Assembly: GCA_905221605.1 (NCBI GenBank) | Contig: CAJNDS010000547.1 | Coordinates: 51,786 to 115,785, forward strand | Origin: Symbiodinium natans | Taxonomy: Eukaryota > Sar > Dinophyceae > Suessiales > Symbiodiniaceae | Direction: 5' to 3' | Length of the DNA stretch: 64,000 bases | Part shown: in pieces, positions 42,481-53,842 of the stretch | Layout: each line of letters starts with the position of its first letter | Position numbering within the stretch: the stretch's first letter is position 1 | Position numbers and translations under genes: made by a program | The notes under the pieces: model-generated | Seen by the model: only the letters and a program-made list of their open reading frames with translations | The model's database searches: none | What the model was told of the DNA's origin: nothing

Positions 42481-43121
42481 TTGGTTCAAGACTTGACCCC
42501 TTCATCCCGCGCACGCCTTTTGGCACTGATCCAGATGATCCATTCGTGGCCGGCTTTCAACATGCGCTTGCGTTTGATGCAACAGCTTGCAAAGTTTGAG
42601 TCTGCTGTGCAAGAGTACGAAAGCCTTGCAAATGCCCAGATGAGCGATGATACCAAGCTTGCCTCTGTCTTGAAGTGCCTCAGCGGTCAGCTGAGAACTC
42701 AGGCCATGGTGCATGTCACGGACACGAGTACATATGCTGATCTTCGCCAGCTGATTGAGCGCTGGGATTCCGGACAAGCCAGATGGGACGGTGCCTTAGC
42801 ATCGGCCTATGGGATCCAAAACCCGAGCTCTAAGAACCCTAACGACACCTCTGCCCCTATGGAGATAGATAGGCTTCAGAAGGGCAAAGGGAAAGGCAAG
42901 GGTAAAGGAAAGGGCAAGGGTGATAAAGGAGGCCGGGGCAAAGGCAAGAAAGACGGAGCTTGGGAGCCACGAGACAAGGGCAAGGGCAAGGGTCAGGACA
43001 CATCAGACAAGAGCAACAAGCTGTGCAACTTTTGCAAGAAGCCAGGCCACTTCAAGCGTGATTGCTATGCATGGAAGCGTAAGCAGGCACAAGGTGGAGG
43101 TGTGCATCAGGTTGCCCAGGG
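42481..43121 (+). pseudogene. H2 gag C-terminal half, interrupted by copia copy A
   Basis: Capsid-like region (LMQQLAKFESAVQEYESL), the family MEIDRLQKGKG motif, a Gly/Lys-rich stretch, and the zinc knuckle CNFCKKPGHFKRDC (CX2CX4HX4C). The reading frame is cut at CAGGG (43117-43121) by the copy A LTR and resumes in frame at 52968. It lacks its own start because of the inversion to its left. Confidence 0.8.
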
Positions 43122-43497
43122 CGTGAAAAACCGAAGGTCCCTCTGGTACCTTTTCCCTTGAAAGCACGAACCCTGACCTCTCACACAAGTGCGGACAGCT
43201 CTCTCTTTTTCACAGTCAGAGCCACTTGAGCCAAAAGTCACGAAGTGCACAAACTAAACGAATTCTCTCTTGTGAGCTTAAACTCAGCTTCAGAACGAAG
43301 TTCCTACACACTGCACACTCACTTTAAATAGCGTATTGGGCAAAAACACACTCGTATGATTTCCTTGGAAATCAACGAGGCATAAACCATCGAGGATGGG
43401 ATCACACGGATTCCCAATCACTCCGAAGCAAAACAAACCTATACAAGCTGATCCAAAACATGACAAAAACATCACTGATCAGCCACAATCTTCCACC
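43122..43497 (-). repeat. 3' LTR of copy A
   Basis: 376 bp. In element sense it starts TGGAAGATTG and ends GGTTTTTCACG. It carries TTTTGGCTCAAG (43236-43225). Confidence 0.92.
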
Positions 43498-43510
43498 CCC
43501 CGCATTTTGC
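43496..43510 (-). promoter_or_regulatory. Polypurine tract of copy A
   Basis: In element sense GCAAAATGCGGGGGG abuts the LTR. The G run is the likely plus-strand primer. Copy B has the same at about 54892-54906. Confidence 0.7.
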
Positions 43511-44232
43511 TGAGGGTTCATGTCAAAGATCTGAAGTCCAAGCCCAGCTCGGCACTTCAACACTAAGGGGATGCCCTGGCCACATTCCCTTGGTGCGTAC
43601 TCGCCACCAAACGAAACAAACAACACACCAGTCGATCTCTGACATCAAACTTAAAACTCATGCAAGATCCCACCATCAGGCAGGTTGTCCTGGGTCCACA
43701 TCACTGGTAACCCAAGAGTTCGTTGTCCAAACACGTGAAAAACGAATTAAACTTGCATCCACCTGCACTGGGGCAGGGTTGTCTTGGAACGAATCCAAGA
43801 GTTCGTGGTGACAAACACGTGAAAACGAATTAATGCAAGCTTCAGATGTTTCCCACTCAGCACTCGACCTTGTCGTGGTACTCCTCCTCAGTCTCGCATC
43901 TTCCAGGTCACCAAACTCACCAACTAGCATCGGCTAGCTGATCCTTCAGGAAAAGATTGGCTTCATAGTTTCGCTTCTTCCAGCGTACCATCAGCCAAAA
44001 ACGTCTTCAGAGGTGGCAATCAGACGCCTTGCAGAAGGGGCTATAGAGTCCCTCGTTGAGTTTCATCATCATTTTGCCTCCTCTTTGCAAACTTCTCATG
44101 CACTGAAACAAGGGCTCACACTAACCAGAAAAATCGCGGGCGCTCCATGGCGGCAACGCGGCCATGGCTTCCAAAAAATGGCTGCGGGTTTCACTCACCC
44201 ACCCAACCACTGAGATCACTTAGCATCTCAGT
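43498..44232 (-). other. 3' untranslated region of copy A
   Basis: 735 bases between the pol stop and the LTR, nearly identical in copy B (54894-55630). Contains two imperfect ~85-base direct repeats (about 43709-43846), each with CAAGAGTTCGT and ACACGTGAAAA. The latter resembles the LTR terminus. Confidence 0.7.
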
Positions 44233-47200
44233 TCATTCTTCATCCTCTTCGCCCTTCTTCTCGCCAGCTCCAGTTGACTCCATCAACTTGGCGCGGCGCT
44301 CCTTGGCGGCTTCCTTCATCTCCGCCAACTCAGCCGTCCTCGTTTCCATCACCACATCCTGCGAAGATCGGCTAGGCTCAGCTGGCGTCTCCGCAGGCCT
44401 CTCAGTTGGCTGGTCTCCAACCTTTCTCTTCTTCTCTTCCAACATCAGCTCCAAATCGGCAACACTAAAGCTTGCCTTCACACGCTCAGCAATCTGCGCG
44501 ATAGCTGCTGCATCCAACTCAGATGGTACAACTGACACAGGCGAGCGAACCGCTTCGCCTTCCAGCTTTGCTCTCTTAGCAGCTTCTTCCTCGGCAGCTG
44601 ACAGGTCGGCGATGCGCTTGCGCTTTCGCTCAGCTTCCTCGAACTCTCGGTCTTGCTGTTCCGCTGCAGCCTTGAGGATCCGCTTCAGGTCCTTTTCCTC
44701 CTTCTCGAGTTTCCCAACATTCTCACCCATGATCCCAAAGGCTTGCTGCCACATGTCGGCAGGCAACGTCAAGTTGAACCTCACCACATAGTCGGTCGGC
44801 AAGTGCCACTTACACTTGCAGATCCACACAACACCGCTTCGAGTCTCACTCGCAACCACCTTCTTCCAGCTTGCCGCCCTCTGCGTGTCGGTGATCTCCT
44901 CTTTCTTTTTCTCCAGGTCCTCCAAGAATCCTGCAACAGACTCCATCACGGATCTGTAGTGGCTGTAGGCCACAAACGACCACTTGGGGACTGGTCTCTC
45001 CCTCAGCTCCGGCTCGTGAATCCGAAGTGTATCACACGACAACATCGAAATCACTCGCACTCGCTCCACCAGTTCCTTAAACACCAAGGATCCTTCCTTT
45101 GCACTTCTCTTCCAGCGCAACACCCATGGGGGATAATACGAGCTCTCAGCTTCATCCTCCATGATCCTCTCTGCTCCCAAAATGGGTAGCATGCACAACA
45201 GATCCACCATCCGCAAGACTCCGAGGTCCTGGTGCTCACCCAGAAGCAAAACAGGGATTATCCCTTTTCTCTTCAAGTACCTCACGAAGCTCAACATCGC
45301 CAGGCCACACGTTCCCGGCGGCACTTCCATGTACAGTCCTCCTTCATTCACTGCCATCTCCCAGATGATGGCCTTGCCACCAATCTGTCCACGGACATCC
45401 AAGATTCCGAAGATCTTCGTGGGTTTCTCCTGTAGCTCACACACCTCCTGGATGGGCTTCACCAGCTTCTCGTATGAGCTTTGATAGCGCAACATATCCT
45501 TGTCGGATAGCGTGCCTATCACGTCCTTGAGCTCTAGCTCATCCACTGGAGTTCCGCGCCGGCAGATACTCCATGACACATCACCGAACCACTTCGGCGG
45601 CTCTGGATCCGCCAGCTCCGGAAACACGTCGACCATCCGTTCAATCACCTTCGGCATGGCCTTGGGTTTCGGTGCAGCTTGGCCTGAGCCTCGGCTTTCA
45701 CCTTTATCACCCCTTTTTCCAGCAGCTCGGCGCTCCTTCTCTGCCTCTCGGAGATGGAATGCATGGCTTGCATCCGTGCCAGAGACTGTCACAGTCTGTT
45801 TGCACTTTTCGCACTTGGGCTTGCCACTTTCATCCCAGCTCAACCCGGCAGCATGCTCGGATCTGAACAACCATTTGCAAACCTTACACCAAAAGGGGCT
45901 TTTCATCTCAGCACCCTGCTCACCCTTCCTGCTGTCTTCAGCTGCCATTTTCCTGTCCTTCACCAAAGGTACAGGCTCCAGGCTAGGGCTAGCTTCCGTG
46001 GTGCTTGAACCAAAGCTTTTGCGGGTGGACCATAAATCCATTTCTTGAACCTCAGGGGAAGAGTCTTCACGAAGGGTTTCGGGACTTCTAAGGTGGAAAT
46101 TTTCAAAAACTTCACCACACTTTTTCACACTTTTCAACGATCCAACTTGCTCCACACTGCATCCAGTTGCCTCGGCACACTGGTATGCCTGAACTCCAAC
46201 CCTTGGTCGGATTCCACAGATCCTCCACACCTGCTGCACATCTTCACCAGGGTATATACCCATAGCTTGCTGGTGCTGACAGAATGTCACTTGACTCAAG
46301 CACTTTGTAAGAACGTCAGCGATCATTCCCGCTGTCGGGCACCAAATGACCTTCAAGGTCTGAGCTTCCTGTATCCGCTCCTGAAGATAGCAGACAGCGA
46401 TGTCTAAGTGGCGAACTCGCCTACTCAACCCACGGTTTAGCAAAACCGCTCTCGCTGAGGAACTGTCAGTGTGCAATCGGATCGTGACATCTGACTCGGC
46501 CAACTGACCGATCAAAGTCGCAAGTCCCTCACTCTCCTGTACCGCAGTCAAGATGGCTCTCAACTCGGCTTCACAAGAACTCAGCGATACACACCCTTGA
46601 ACTCGAGAGATTCCCTTGATCAGGCATCCTCTATAAAAGATGGCTATGCCCGACACAGATCTTCGTCCTAACGACGCTTGGGGTGCCCAACTGGCATCCG
46701 CATACACTTCCAGCTGCGCCGGCCCACTGTCTGGTACATTCCCATCAGGGCCAAAGTACTGCCATGCATGGTATTGTCCCTTTAGGAACCTAATCACTTG
46801 TCGCAATGCTTGCTCAAAGCATGCTGTTGGCTTGGACTGTCCTTGCGAAAGAATGGACATCCACCTACTCAGGTCAGGTCTCGACTGACCCCACCATGCA
46901 ATCCGGCCAAGTACTGCTCTGTACCTCGCAGCTGCAGTGTCACTCAACTCAGGATCCGAACCACTTGCTCTGCCCTTCTCGACCGTTTTCACGATGTCCG
47001 GAGGAGCAGTAACCACCTTCAGGTCCTTACAGAACTCTGTCTCGAACAGGGCATCTAAGTATGCCGGGGGCACTCGCATCCTGAGATGACTCCCTTGTCT
47101 CTCAATCTCTCGCCCCAAAAAGGTGATCTTTCCACCAGTGGAAGTGATTCGACCCGTTTCCTTGATCTTCAACTCTCCGTTCAGGGTGTCGGTCACCAAC

Positions 47201-50200
47201 CGAATGGCATCTCTAGTGCCACACAGAATCAAATCGTCCACATAGCACAACATGAGGAATCTTTTCCCTCTCACAGTGCCCTCGAAGACGGAAGGTTCCG
47301 TTGGGCATTGCTTCAACCCAACTTTCTTCACAACTGTCGCCAGCTTCAAGTTCCAAGCTTTGGCGGCAACTCTCAAACCATTCATGGCTTGATCCAGAAT
47401 CATAAACACCGGGACATAATAGTCCTTGCAGGCGGAAACATCCTTGGGCAATTGGATAATCGCCTTCGATCCTTTCGGAAGGGGGGAATGCAAGAATGCA
47501 GTGCTAACATCCAAAGTTGCGACATCCATAGCATCTACCGAAGCAATGGCCAAAAGCGTCCGTAACGCTTCTAAAGAAGGAGTCGTAGCACTCAGTCCTA
47601 AAGATGATGCTGTGCTCCCCTTTGCGATGTCTTGCACCACACACCGAGCTCTCACAGCTTCCTTGCCATTCACCACCTTTGGGCCTATGACCCATCGGGT
47701 TGGGATGATCTTTATCCCATGCTGACGAGCAAACTTCTGAGCCTCGTCTGCTCCAACCACTCTCCCTGCTTTGTGAGCAGTCATACTCTGCAGCTCAGTT
47801 CGCCGGCCTTCCACTGTTTTATCCACATCTAATGGACATCCATCTATCTCAGACAGAACACTCGTGGGTCTTGCCAGCCAAACTTGGGATCCACACACCT
47901 TCATGGACTCCGGGAAAGTGCTATTCTTGTTGAGCAGAATCGAATTGGTCACATGTACCAACTTCGGACTCTCGTCACTGCTTACCATTTTAATAGGACC
48001 TTGAGGCACATCGAGTCTTGGGTCTAAATAAATACGATTGATCAGCCGGGGAACTCGATTGGACTCATCTGGAACTGAGTTCACATCTGAAGTTAAACTC
48101 TCTAAACGCCGGGGAACTCGACTGGACTCATTTGGAACTGAATCCACATCCATTTGAGGTTTTTCTTCCTCCATTGGGATCGCTTCATCCTCAGCGGGAG
48201 TTTCTCCTTCGAAGTATCCAGGTTCCATTGCCTCATCTGGAATCCCTTGGTAAGGCAAACTTGGATCCTCAAAATCCTCCATGTCAACATCCACAACTTC
48301 TGTCGCAGGTGTTGGGACGCTTTGCCTCTCCTCCAACTTGGGATCTGGTCGACTCTCATAGGTGATCTTCGGGCGTTTCAGGAGTGAAGGCTCACTTCCA
48401 GACTCCATCACCCCCGCATCCTTTGAGCTTCTCTGGTCCATTTTTGGAGTTTCCTCTGTTGGTTCTTTCGATTCCAACCGTTGTCGTTGAGCTTTCAACC
48501 AATCATCATACCGTTTTCGGCATTCAGCATTGTGGTTGGCTTTTCCTCTTTTTGGACCACACGCAGGACAGTTCGCTGTGCCACCATGTTCCTTCACCCA
48601 TGCAGCTGGAGGTCCAACTTTGCTCATGTCTGTGGTCGGTCCATCAGACACTCGGCCCTCAAAGGCCTTGTCCGCTTCACCTTCAATCCGATCGGGCACA
48701 CCATCCTCTTTCTCCTTCAGAATCGGGGGAGCCAATGTATCCGATGGATCATGCTCCTTGAGCAAATGTTGACAATGCTCCAACCCAATCTTCAACGGAA
48801 CGATGTGCTTGATGGACTTTGCTCGAAAGTGTTTTGGACAACCATCCACCATGGCACTCACAACATGAGTCAAGCCACCAACTTCAGGGTACACATAGGC
48901 TGCTTCCACAAACCGGGAGAGCGCCGTGGTTTTCATCGAATCCGGTAGCTCAGCCAGAACTGTAGCACCTATCAACGACGATCCACACTCATGGAGGGAT
49001 CTCTGTAGTACCAACTCCTGGGGTGATTTCTTCCCATCAAAGGCAGCTGCATGGTGATTGTGCATTGCAGCACAGTAAATCAGACCAAACTCAAACGCTC
49101 GAGGACTTCTCTTCAAGTCAAAGCCCTGCGCTCGTAGATCCAACCTCACCGTGCTGAACAACTCCTTGAGTGTTCTCACTGCCCTTTCCACACCACCAAC
49201 CGCTTCATGTCCCTGCGGAGGTGCTCTTTGGGTCACAATCCTAATCCCCAGATTGGCTCTCTTGATGAGGGCGCTCACCGCTGTCTCGCTGTCTGTCCTC
49301 AACAGTACAGCAGACCCTGCAATGTCCAGTCCGAAAGCATTCATCCAATAACGAATCCAGCTGGAGGTATTGTCAGCATTGGTCCCTACCAACAGACATC
49401 CAATCATTCTGGTTGACATTTCAGTCATGACCAGTACTTTCATGTTGGGAGCCGTCGGCTGGTCTTTCGCAAAAGTACCAGTTACCAGGTTGATGAAGCA
49501 GAAATCTGCTTGCAACGCCACGGGTCGGTCTTGAGCATCCTTGGTCCGACGATGCTGGGTTGTTCCTCTTGTCATCCGACAATGAGGACATTCGGACGAA
49601 AAAGGAATGTGGCCTCGCATCCGATGCAGCTCCATTTCTTCTTGCTTTTTCTTGGTCATTGACTGCACTGACTGCATCTGATCAACCTCCTCCAAAGGTT
49701 ACTTTCTTTCGCTTTCCAGCATCACCTTGCAGGTAGATCCAAGGACATCCAGCCCAGGATACTCCATATCCCATGACTCCTTTCTTCTCGTGTCGCAGCG
49801 AAATCTCTCTTCGAGTGAACTTCACTTCCCAACCAGTATTCACCATCTGCTCGGTGCTCAAGATGTTGTGAGCCACATCTGCTACAACTCCAGTCACACA
49901 CACCGATGTCAAACCAAGATACTGCTTTCCTTCATACATAGGCAGCAAGGCTCGGATGCGAACTCGCTCGAAGACATTCACCGGGGTATCGTTGGCTGCT
50001 GAGTACCTCTCATTAGGTCCCAACGCCTTCCGATCCAAGATCTGGAACTCATCCAAGTATCTTTTCGCAATCACAGTCACCGATGCTCCTGAGTCAATCA
50101 ACCACCATTTGCTTGCATCATCCTTTTCCATGCTTTTGACTTGATTCATCGGAGGTTTCATCAAAGACCGAACTGACTTAGATGGCAACATCTGAGATAA

Positions 50201-50347
50201 ATCGGTAGAGATCCGATGCTCCAACTCGGCAATCCGGACTCTCGTCTCAACTTCCCATGACCAATCTATCTCATCAGTACTCCGGGGAATCCACTCTTTT
50301 CTCACTTCATCGAGCAATTCTTCCAGAGGTTGCAACACAGATTCCAC
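44233..50347 (-). pseudogene. Copy A pol (protease to C-terminal extension), frameshifted
   Basis: Same order as copy B: protease, integrase, RT, RNase H, C-terminal extension. Relative to B a 47-base deletion at about 49691 (between protease and integrase) and a 7-base deletion at about 50470 (in the Lys-rich gag end) break the single frame into three pieces. The downstream frame from 49695 to 44233 is otherwise open through RT and RNase H. Confidence 0.9.
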
Positions 50348-50385
50348 TCGGGCCTCTGACTCAGGTTCATTCCATTCACCTCCAG

Positions 50386-52176
50386 TTAGCTGGTAGTCAC
50401 TCGACTCACCCTCTTGGGAGACTTCAGCAACTGTCTTCCCCTTTCCTTTGCCTTTTCCTTTGGGCTTTCGGGCTTCTTCTTGGGATCTCCTTTTGCCTTG
50501 GCTTTCGCCTTAGCATTGGGGGAATTGGGCTTCTTGCCTGAATCTCCCTCCTTATACCAGCAATCGCGGGCATAATGTCCCTTTCCACCACACACATAGC
50601 ACTCCACATCCTTCTTGTTCTGGCTTGAAGCTCGTTTGCCAGCACCTTTGCTTGATTCGCGCTTGCCTTTCTGTTCCTTTCCTTTGCCTTTTGGTTTTCC
50701 TTCGTTGCCCTTTCCCTCATTGGGATCTCGAAAAGGTTGAAGCTTCGTGCCAGGGGCTTCTGACCACACCCTTTGTTGCACCTCAAACTTCAGAGCAACT
50801 CTTTTCAGATCTTCAAACGATTCACTATCGCCATGCAACAAGCAATGGCTTCTACACCGATCTGGCAAACTGCGCAGCAAAACCATAACCGAATCCGCTT
50901 CTTGGATCTGCAAACCACCAGCATGCACATCGGGATCAAGACTATTGAGCAGCTTGGTGTACTTGTTCAACTCATGCTCAATCTTTCGAATGATCTCCGG
51001 AATACTGGGTGCTTTCACGGTTTGATTCACCAGCTGCGACCGAAAGAACAGGCATTCAGCTCGCGACTTCAGGCAAAACTCCTTCGCCAGCAATCTCAAA
51101 GCCACAAAACCAGATTGTTGATAAGTGCTCTCACTTTCAACATATGTCTGCAAAATCAGAGAACTCTTCTCATGATTTGCAAAAGTCTGTCGCAGGATGT
51201 GCATCAGCCTCGTCGACCTCTTCTGTTGCTCCACAGTAAGTCGATCCTGTTTCAGCCGAGACTCTTCTTGAGTCTTCACCGCATGCATGAGCTCATTGGG
51301 AAACACTTCTGAACCCAAACCAACCCAACTGGTCAGCTTCTCCATCCAGGTCAAGAATCCAAGAGCTTCAGAGATGCGATCCTTCCAAGACGAAAAGTCA
51401 ATGGTCGGCAAACTGGGCAACCATTTGTCCGATCGAGCAAACACATCCCTTTCACTTTCTTGCTCCAGAGGTGGAGGTCTCAGTGGGGGACTTGGGCTCG
51501 CCATCCGAAAAAGCTGGGTCCCCTTCGCAGGAGTACCCACTGGCGATGCACCTTGACATCCCGAAGAAGAACTGGGCATGTTCTCAGGAACACCATCCTG
51601 AGGTAAGGGGGGATTCACCTGTTGCTGTTGCTGTGGCTGCTGTTGCTGATGCTGCTGTATCATCCACTGCTGATGCTGCTGCTGTTGCTGCACCATGGAC
51701 GAAGTCATCGTTTGCATAAACTGCTGTTGCTGCACAACCAGTTGCTGCATCATGCTTTCCAATTCTCGCACTTGTCTCGTCAACCCTTGCACGTCGGGTG
51801 ATGTTTGTGATGGTGTCACCACAGGTTGAGGAGGTCCAGTGGATAGTCCTGGTGGTAACGAAGGACTTCCTACCGCTTGCTGAGGCAAACCAGGGGGAAA
51901 CGAAGGGCCTCCCATTGTCTGTTGGGGTGCTCCAGTAGCTACCCCATGAGGGCTTCTGGCGGGAGTTCGACCTCTGGGCACTGGGCCATACACAGGTTGG
52001 CTTCCTTGTGCCAAACCTTGCACCCACAGTGGGTTGGGATTTCCCAAACCCGGAAAAGGGTCTACCCTTCGCCTTGTCTCAGCATCCATGATGGGCACAG
52101 AGCTTCCACGCTCTCGTCCACCTCTTGGACTCCTCACATGAGCTCCACTGGTATGTCGTGGGGGTGTATTCAACAT
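50386..52176 (-). CDS. Copy A gag (truncated by frameshift)
   Basis: 596 residues from the ATG at 52176. Pro-rich N-terminus, then a Gln-rich stretch (CAG-type microsatellite, about 51610-51730), a capsid-like region (WMEKLTSWVGLGSEVFPNEL) and the zinc knuckle CYVCGGKGHYARDC. The frame leaves the B frame at the 7-base deletion near 50470 and ends 28 codons later. Gag itself may still be functional, while gag-pol is not. Confidence 0.85.
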   Translation of the reverse strand: MLNTPPRHTSGAHVRSPRGGRERGSSVPIMDAETRRRVDPFPGLGNPNPLWVQGLAQGSQPVYGPVPRGRTPARSPHGVATGAPQQTMGGPSFPPGLPQQAVGSPSLPPGLSTGPPQPVVTPSQTSPDVQGLTRQVRELESMMQQLVVQQQQFMQTMTSSMVQQQQQHQQWMIQQHQQQQPQQQQQVNPPLPQDGVPENMPSSSSGCQGASPVGTPAKGTQLFRMASPSPPLRPPPLEQESERDVFARSDKWLPSLPTIDFSSWKDRISEALGFLTWMEKLTSWVGLGSEVFPNELMHAVKTQEESRLKQDRLTVEQQKRSTRLMHILRQTFANHEKSSLILQTYVESESTYQQSGFVALRLLAKEFCLKSRAECLFFRSQLVNQTVKAPSIPEIIRKIEHELNKYTKLLNSLDPDVHAGGLQIQEADSVMVLLRSLPDRCRSHCLLHGDSESFEDLKRVALKFEVQQRVWSEAPGTKLQPFRDPNEGKGNEGKPKGKGKEQKGKRESSKGAGKRASSQNKKDVECYVCGGKGHYARDCWYKEGDSGKKPNSPNAKAKAKAKGDPKKKPESPKEKAKERGRQLLKSPKRVSRVTTS

Positions 52177-52187
52177 AGTTCCTGAAC

Positions 52188-52553
52188 TCAGGCTCCAGCC
52201 TGCAGTCTCTCCACAACGTCTTCTGGCGAAAATTCTCTCACCAACACCAGATGGTCCAGGCTCCTGAAGAACCTTAGTTCTACTCTACCAAGCACCGTAT
52301 TCCTCCAAGATCGGTCACAACCAATCCAGTTCCAGACAAACCACCTTGCCCGGGCTCCAAAGTGCCTCAACAGCCGCTGAACCAACTGCTTCCAAGCCTG
52401 ATGAGTCCGGATCCGCCTCCTCACAGGGTAGGCTTCCCGGTACTCACTTACACGGTCCGAGTACAAGAGATTCCGGTCCACTGGCAGTCTGGGCTCCAAA
52501 CCCAAACTTGCCTCCAGGCACTCACAGAGTCCTGACAGACAACCAAAGACCAT
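52188..52553 (-). CDS. Copy A ORF0 in the leader, upstream of gag
   Basis: 121 codons from the ATG at 52553, ending 11 bases before the gag ATG in a different frame. Basic and aromatic-rich (YREAYPVRRRIRTHQAWK). Conserved in copy B apart from a few changes. It may be a genuine small leader protein or an upstream ORF that controls gag translation. No family recognised. Confidence 0.45.
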   Translation of the reverse strand: MVFGCLSGLCECLEASLGLEPRLPVDRNLLYSDRVSEYREAYPVRRRIRTHQAWKQLVQRLLRHFGARARWFVWNWIGCDRSWRNTVLGRVELRFFRSLDHLVLVREFSPEDVVERLQAGA

Positions 52554-52579
52554 ACACGGGCTCGTACCACAAGGCACAA

Positions 52580-52591
52580 GCTCCGCTACCA
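52580..52591 (-). promoter_or_regulatory. Primer-binding site of copy A
   Basis: In element sense TGGTAGCGGAGC, directly after the 5' LTR. It begins TGG and fits the acceptor 3' end of an initiator Met tRNA (compare TGGTATCAGAGC of plant copia elements). Confidence 0.72.
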
Positions 52592-52967
52592 CGTGAAAAA
52601 CCGAAGGTCCCTCTGGTACCTTTTCCCTTGAAAGCACGAACCCTGACCTCTCACACAAGTGCGGACAGCTCTCTCTTTTTCACAGTCAGAGCCACTTGAG
52701 CCAAAAGTCACGAAGTGCACAAACTAAACGAATTCTCTCTTGTGAGCTTAAACTCAGCTTCAGAACGAAGTTCCTACACACTGCACACTCACTTTAAATA
52801 GCGTATTGGGCAAAAACACACTCGTATGATTTCCTTGGAAATCAACGAGGCATAAACCATCGAGGATGGGATCACACGGATTCCCAATCACTCCGAAGCA
52901 AAACAAACCTATACAAGCTGATCCAAAACATGACAAAAACATCACTGATCAGCTACAATCTTCCACA
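52592..52967 (-). repeat. 5' LTR of copy A
   Basis: 376 bp, about two differences from the 3' LTR at 43122-43497. Confidence 0.93.
52695..52706 (-). promoter_or_regulatory. Spliced-leader 3' half in the copia 5' LTR
   Basis: In element sense exactly TTTTGGCTCAAG, the last 12 bases of DinoSL, upstream of ORF0 and gag. Also at 43225-43236, 54621-54632 and, in copy C, 34011-34022. Confidence 0.8.
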
Positions 52968-52972
52968 CAGGG

Positions 52973-53830
52973 TTCAGGTGCACTGTCCGAGGCAGGTTCA
53001 AGCACTGTGCCCGCGCCATCTGCACCGAGCAATCGCAGGGTGAATCGCCTTGAGTTCGTTGTGCCCGATGGTGTGCCCGTCATCCCTTTGCACGATGATG
53101 AGGATGATGTCGTTGACCTGACCGTGTTCAGCGAGTGGTCTGAGGATGGTGATGAAGCGTATGCCGTATGTGCTGTGCGGTACGACATGACTTGCACGAT
53201 GATGATGGAAGCTGGACCTGTGATGATGTTGTGCGGCATGACATGACTTGCACCGATGGTGATGGGAACTGGACCTGTTGCGACAGCGGTGCAGTGTGTG
53301 CCTCAACCGAAGCCTCCCAAGACCTCAGTGGCGATGAGGTGTGCCCTGATCAGGCGTGCTCTGCAGGTCATGTGCGCATGGTCAGTTCGCTGAGCTTTGA
53401 TCCTAGTGATGCCAGTTCAGGGTATCCGGTTGAAATGATCATAGACAGTGGGGCTGATGAGTCGTGTCTTTCCTTGTCCATGGACCTTGTGGGAGACTCC
53501 TTGGGTCGTTCAAATCCCGGCTTTTGTGACGCTCAGGGGCATCCGCTCCAGATCCACGATCGCCGTCAGTGTGTGATGCAGTTCCTCAATGTGGATCAGA
53601 AGCTGCAAACGTTCAAGGAATCCTGCTTAGTGTCAAGCGTGAGCTCACCGCTTTTTGCTGTGGGGAAATTGTACAAGCTTGGATGGGGAACGTTCTGGCA
53701 TGGGGATCAGTTTGTGCTTGGGTTGCCTGGAAAGCCTTCGACGTACATCCCCTGCAGTTTCAAACACAACAGCATCGTTGCACAAGGTTGGATCAGACGC
53801 GTCCGAGTGCCCTCGCCAAGTCGTGTTTCT
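52973..53830 (+). pseudogene. H2 gag end and aspartic protease
   Basis: Continues the H2 gag frame after copy A (SGALSEAGSST, then NRLEFVVPDGVPV). A frame change near 53200 leads into a protease with MIIDSGADESCLSLSM (DSG active site at about 53450) and FCDAQGHPL, a motif shared with H1 (FRDAQGHPI). The protease frame then meets antisense integrase DNA. Confidence 0.75.
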
Positions 53831-53842
53831 GGAACCGTTTCA

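Larger units (their letters stand above)
43122..52967 (-). mobile_element. Copia-type LTR retrotransposon, copy A (complete, pol broken)
   Basis: 9846 bp on the minus strand with 376-bp LTRs, target duplication CAGGG (43117-43121 and 52968-52972), a tRNA-iMet-type primer site and a G-run polypurine tract. Removing element and one CAGGG would restore an uninterrupted host gag frame, which fixes both ends exactly. The LTRs differ at about two positions, so insertion is recent. Its order (protease, integrase, RT, RNase H in one frame) is that of Ty1/copia. Confidence 0.95.

Noticed and set aside
42866-42990. Lys/Gly repeats in H2 gag as a possible independent tandem repeat
   Set aside because: They are the ordinary basic nucleocapsid-like linker next to the zinc knuckle.
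44147-44791. Long plus-strand frames (up to ~215 codons) opposite copia pol, also at 45500, 55560 and 56898
   Set aside because: They are Ser-rich mirror frames of the conserved pol coding strand and recur only because the elements are duplicated.
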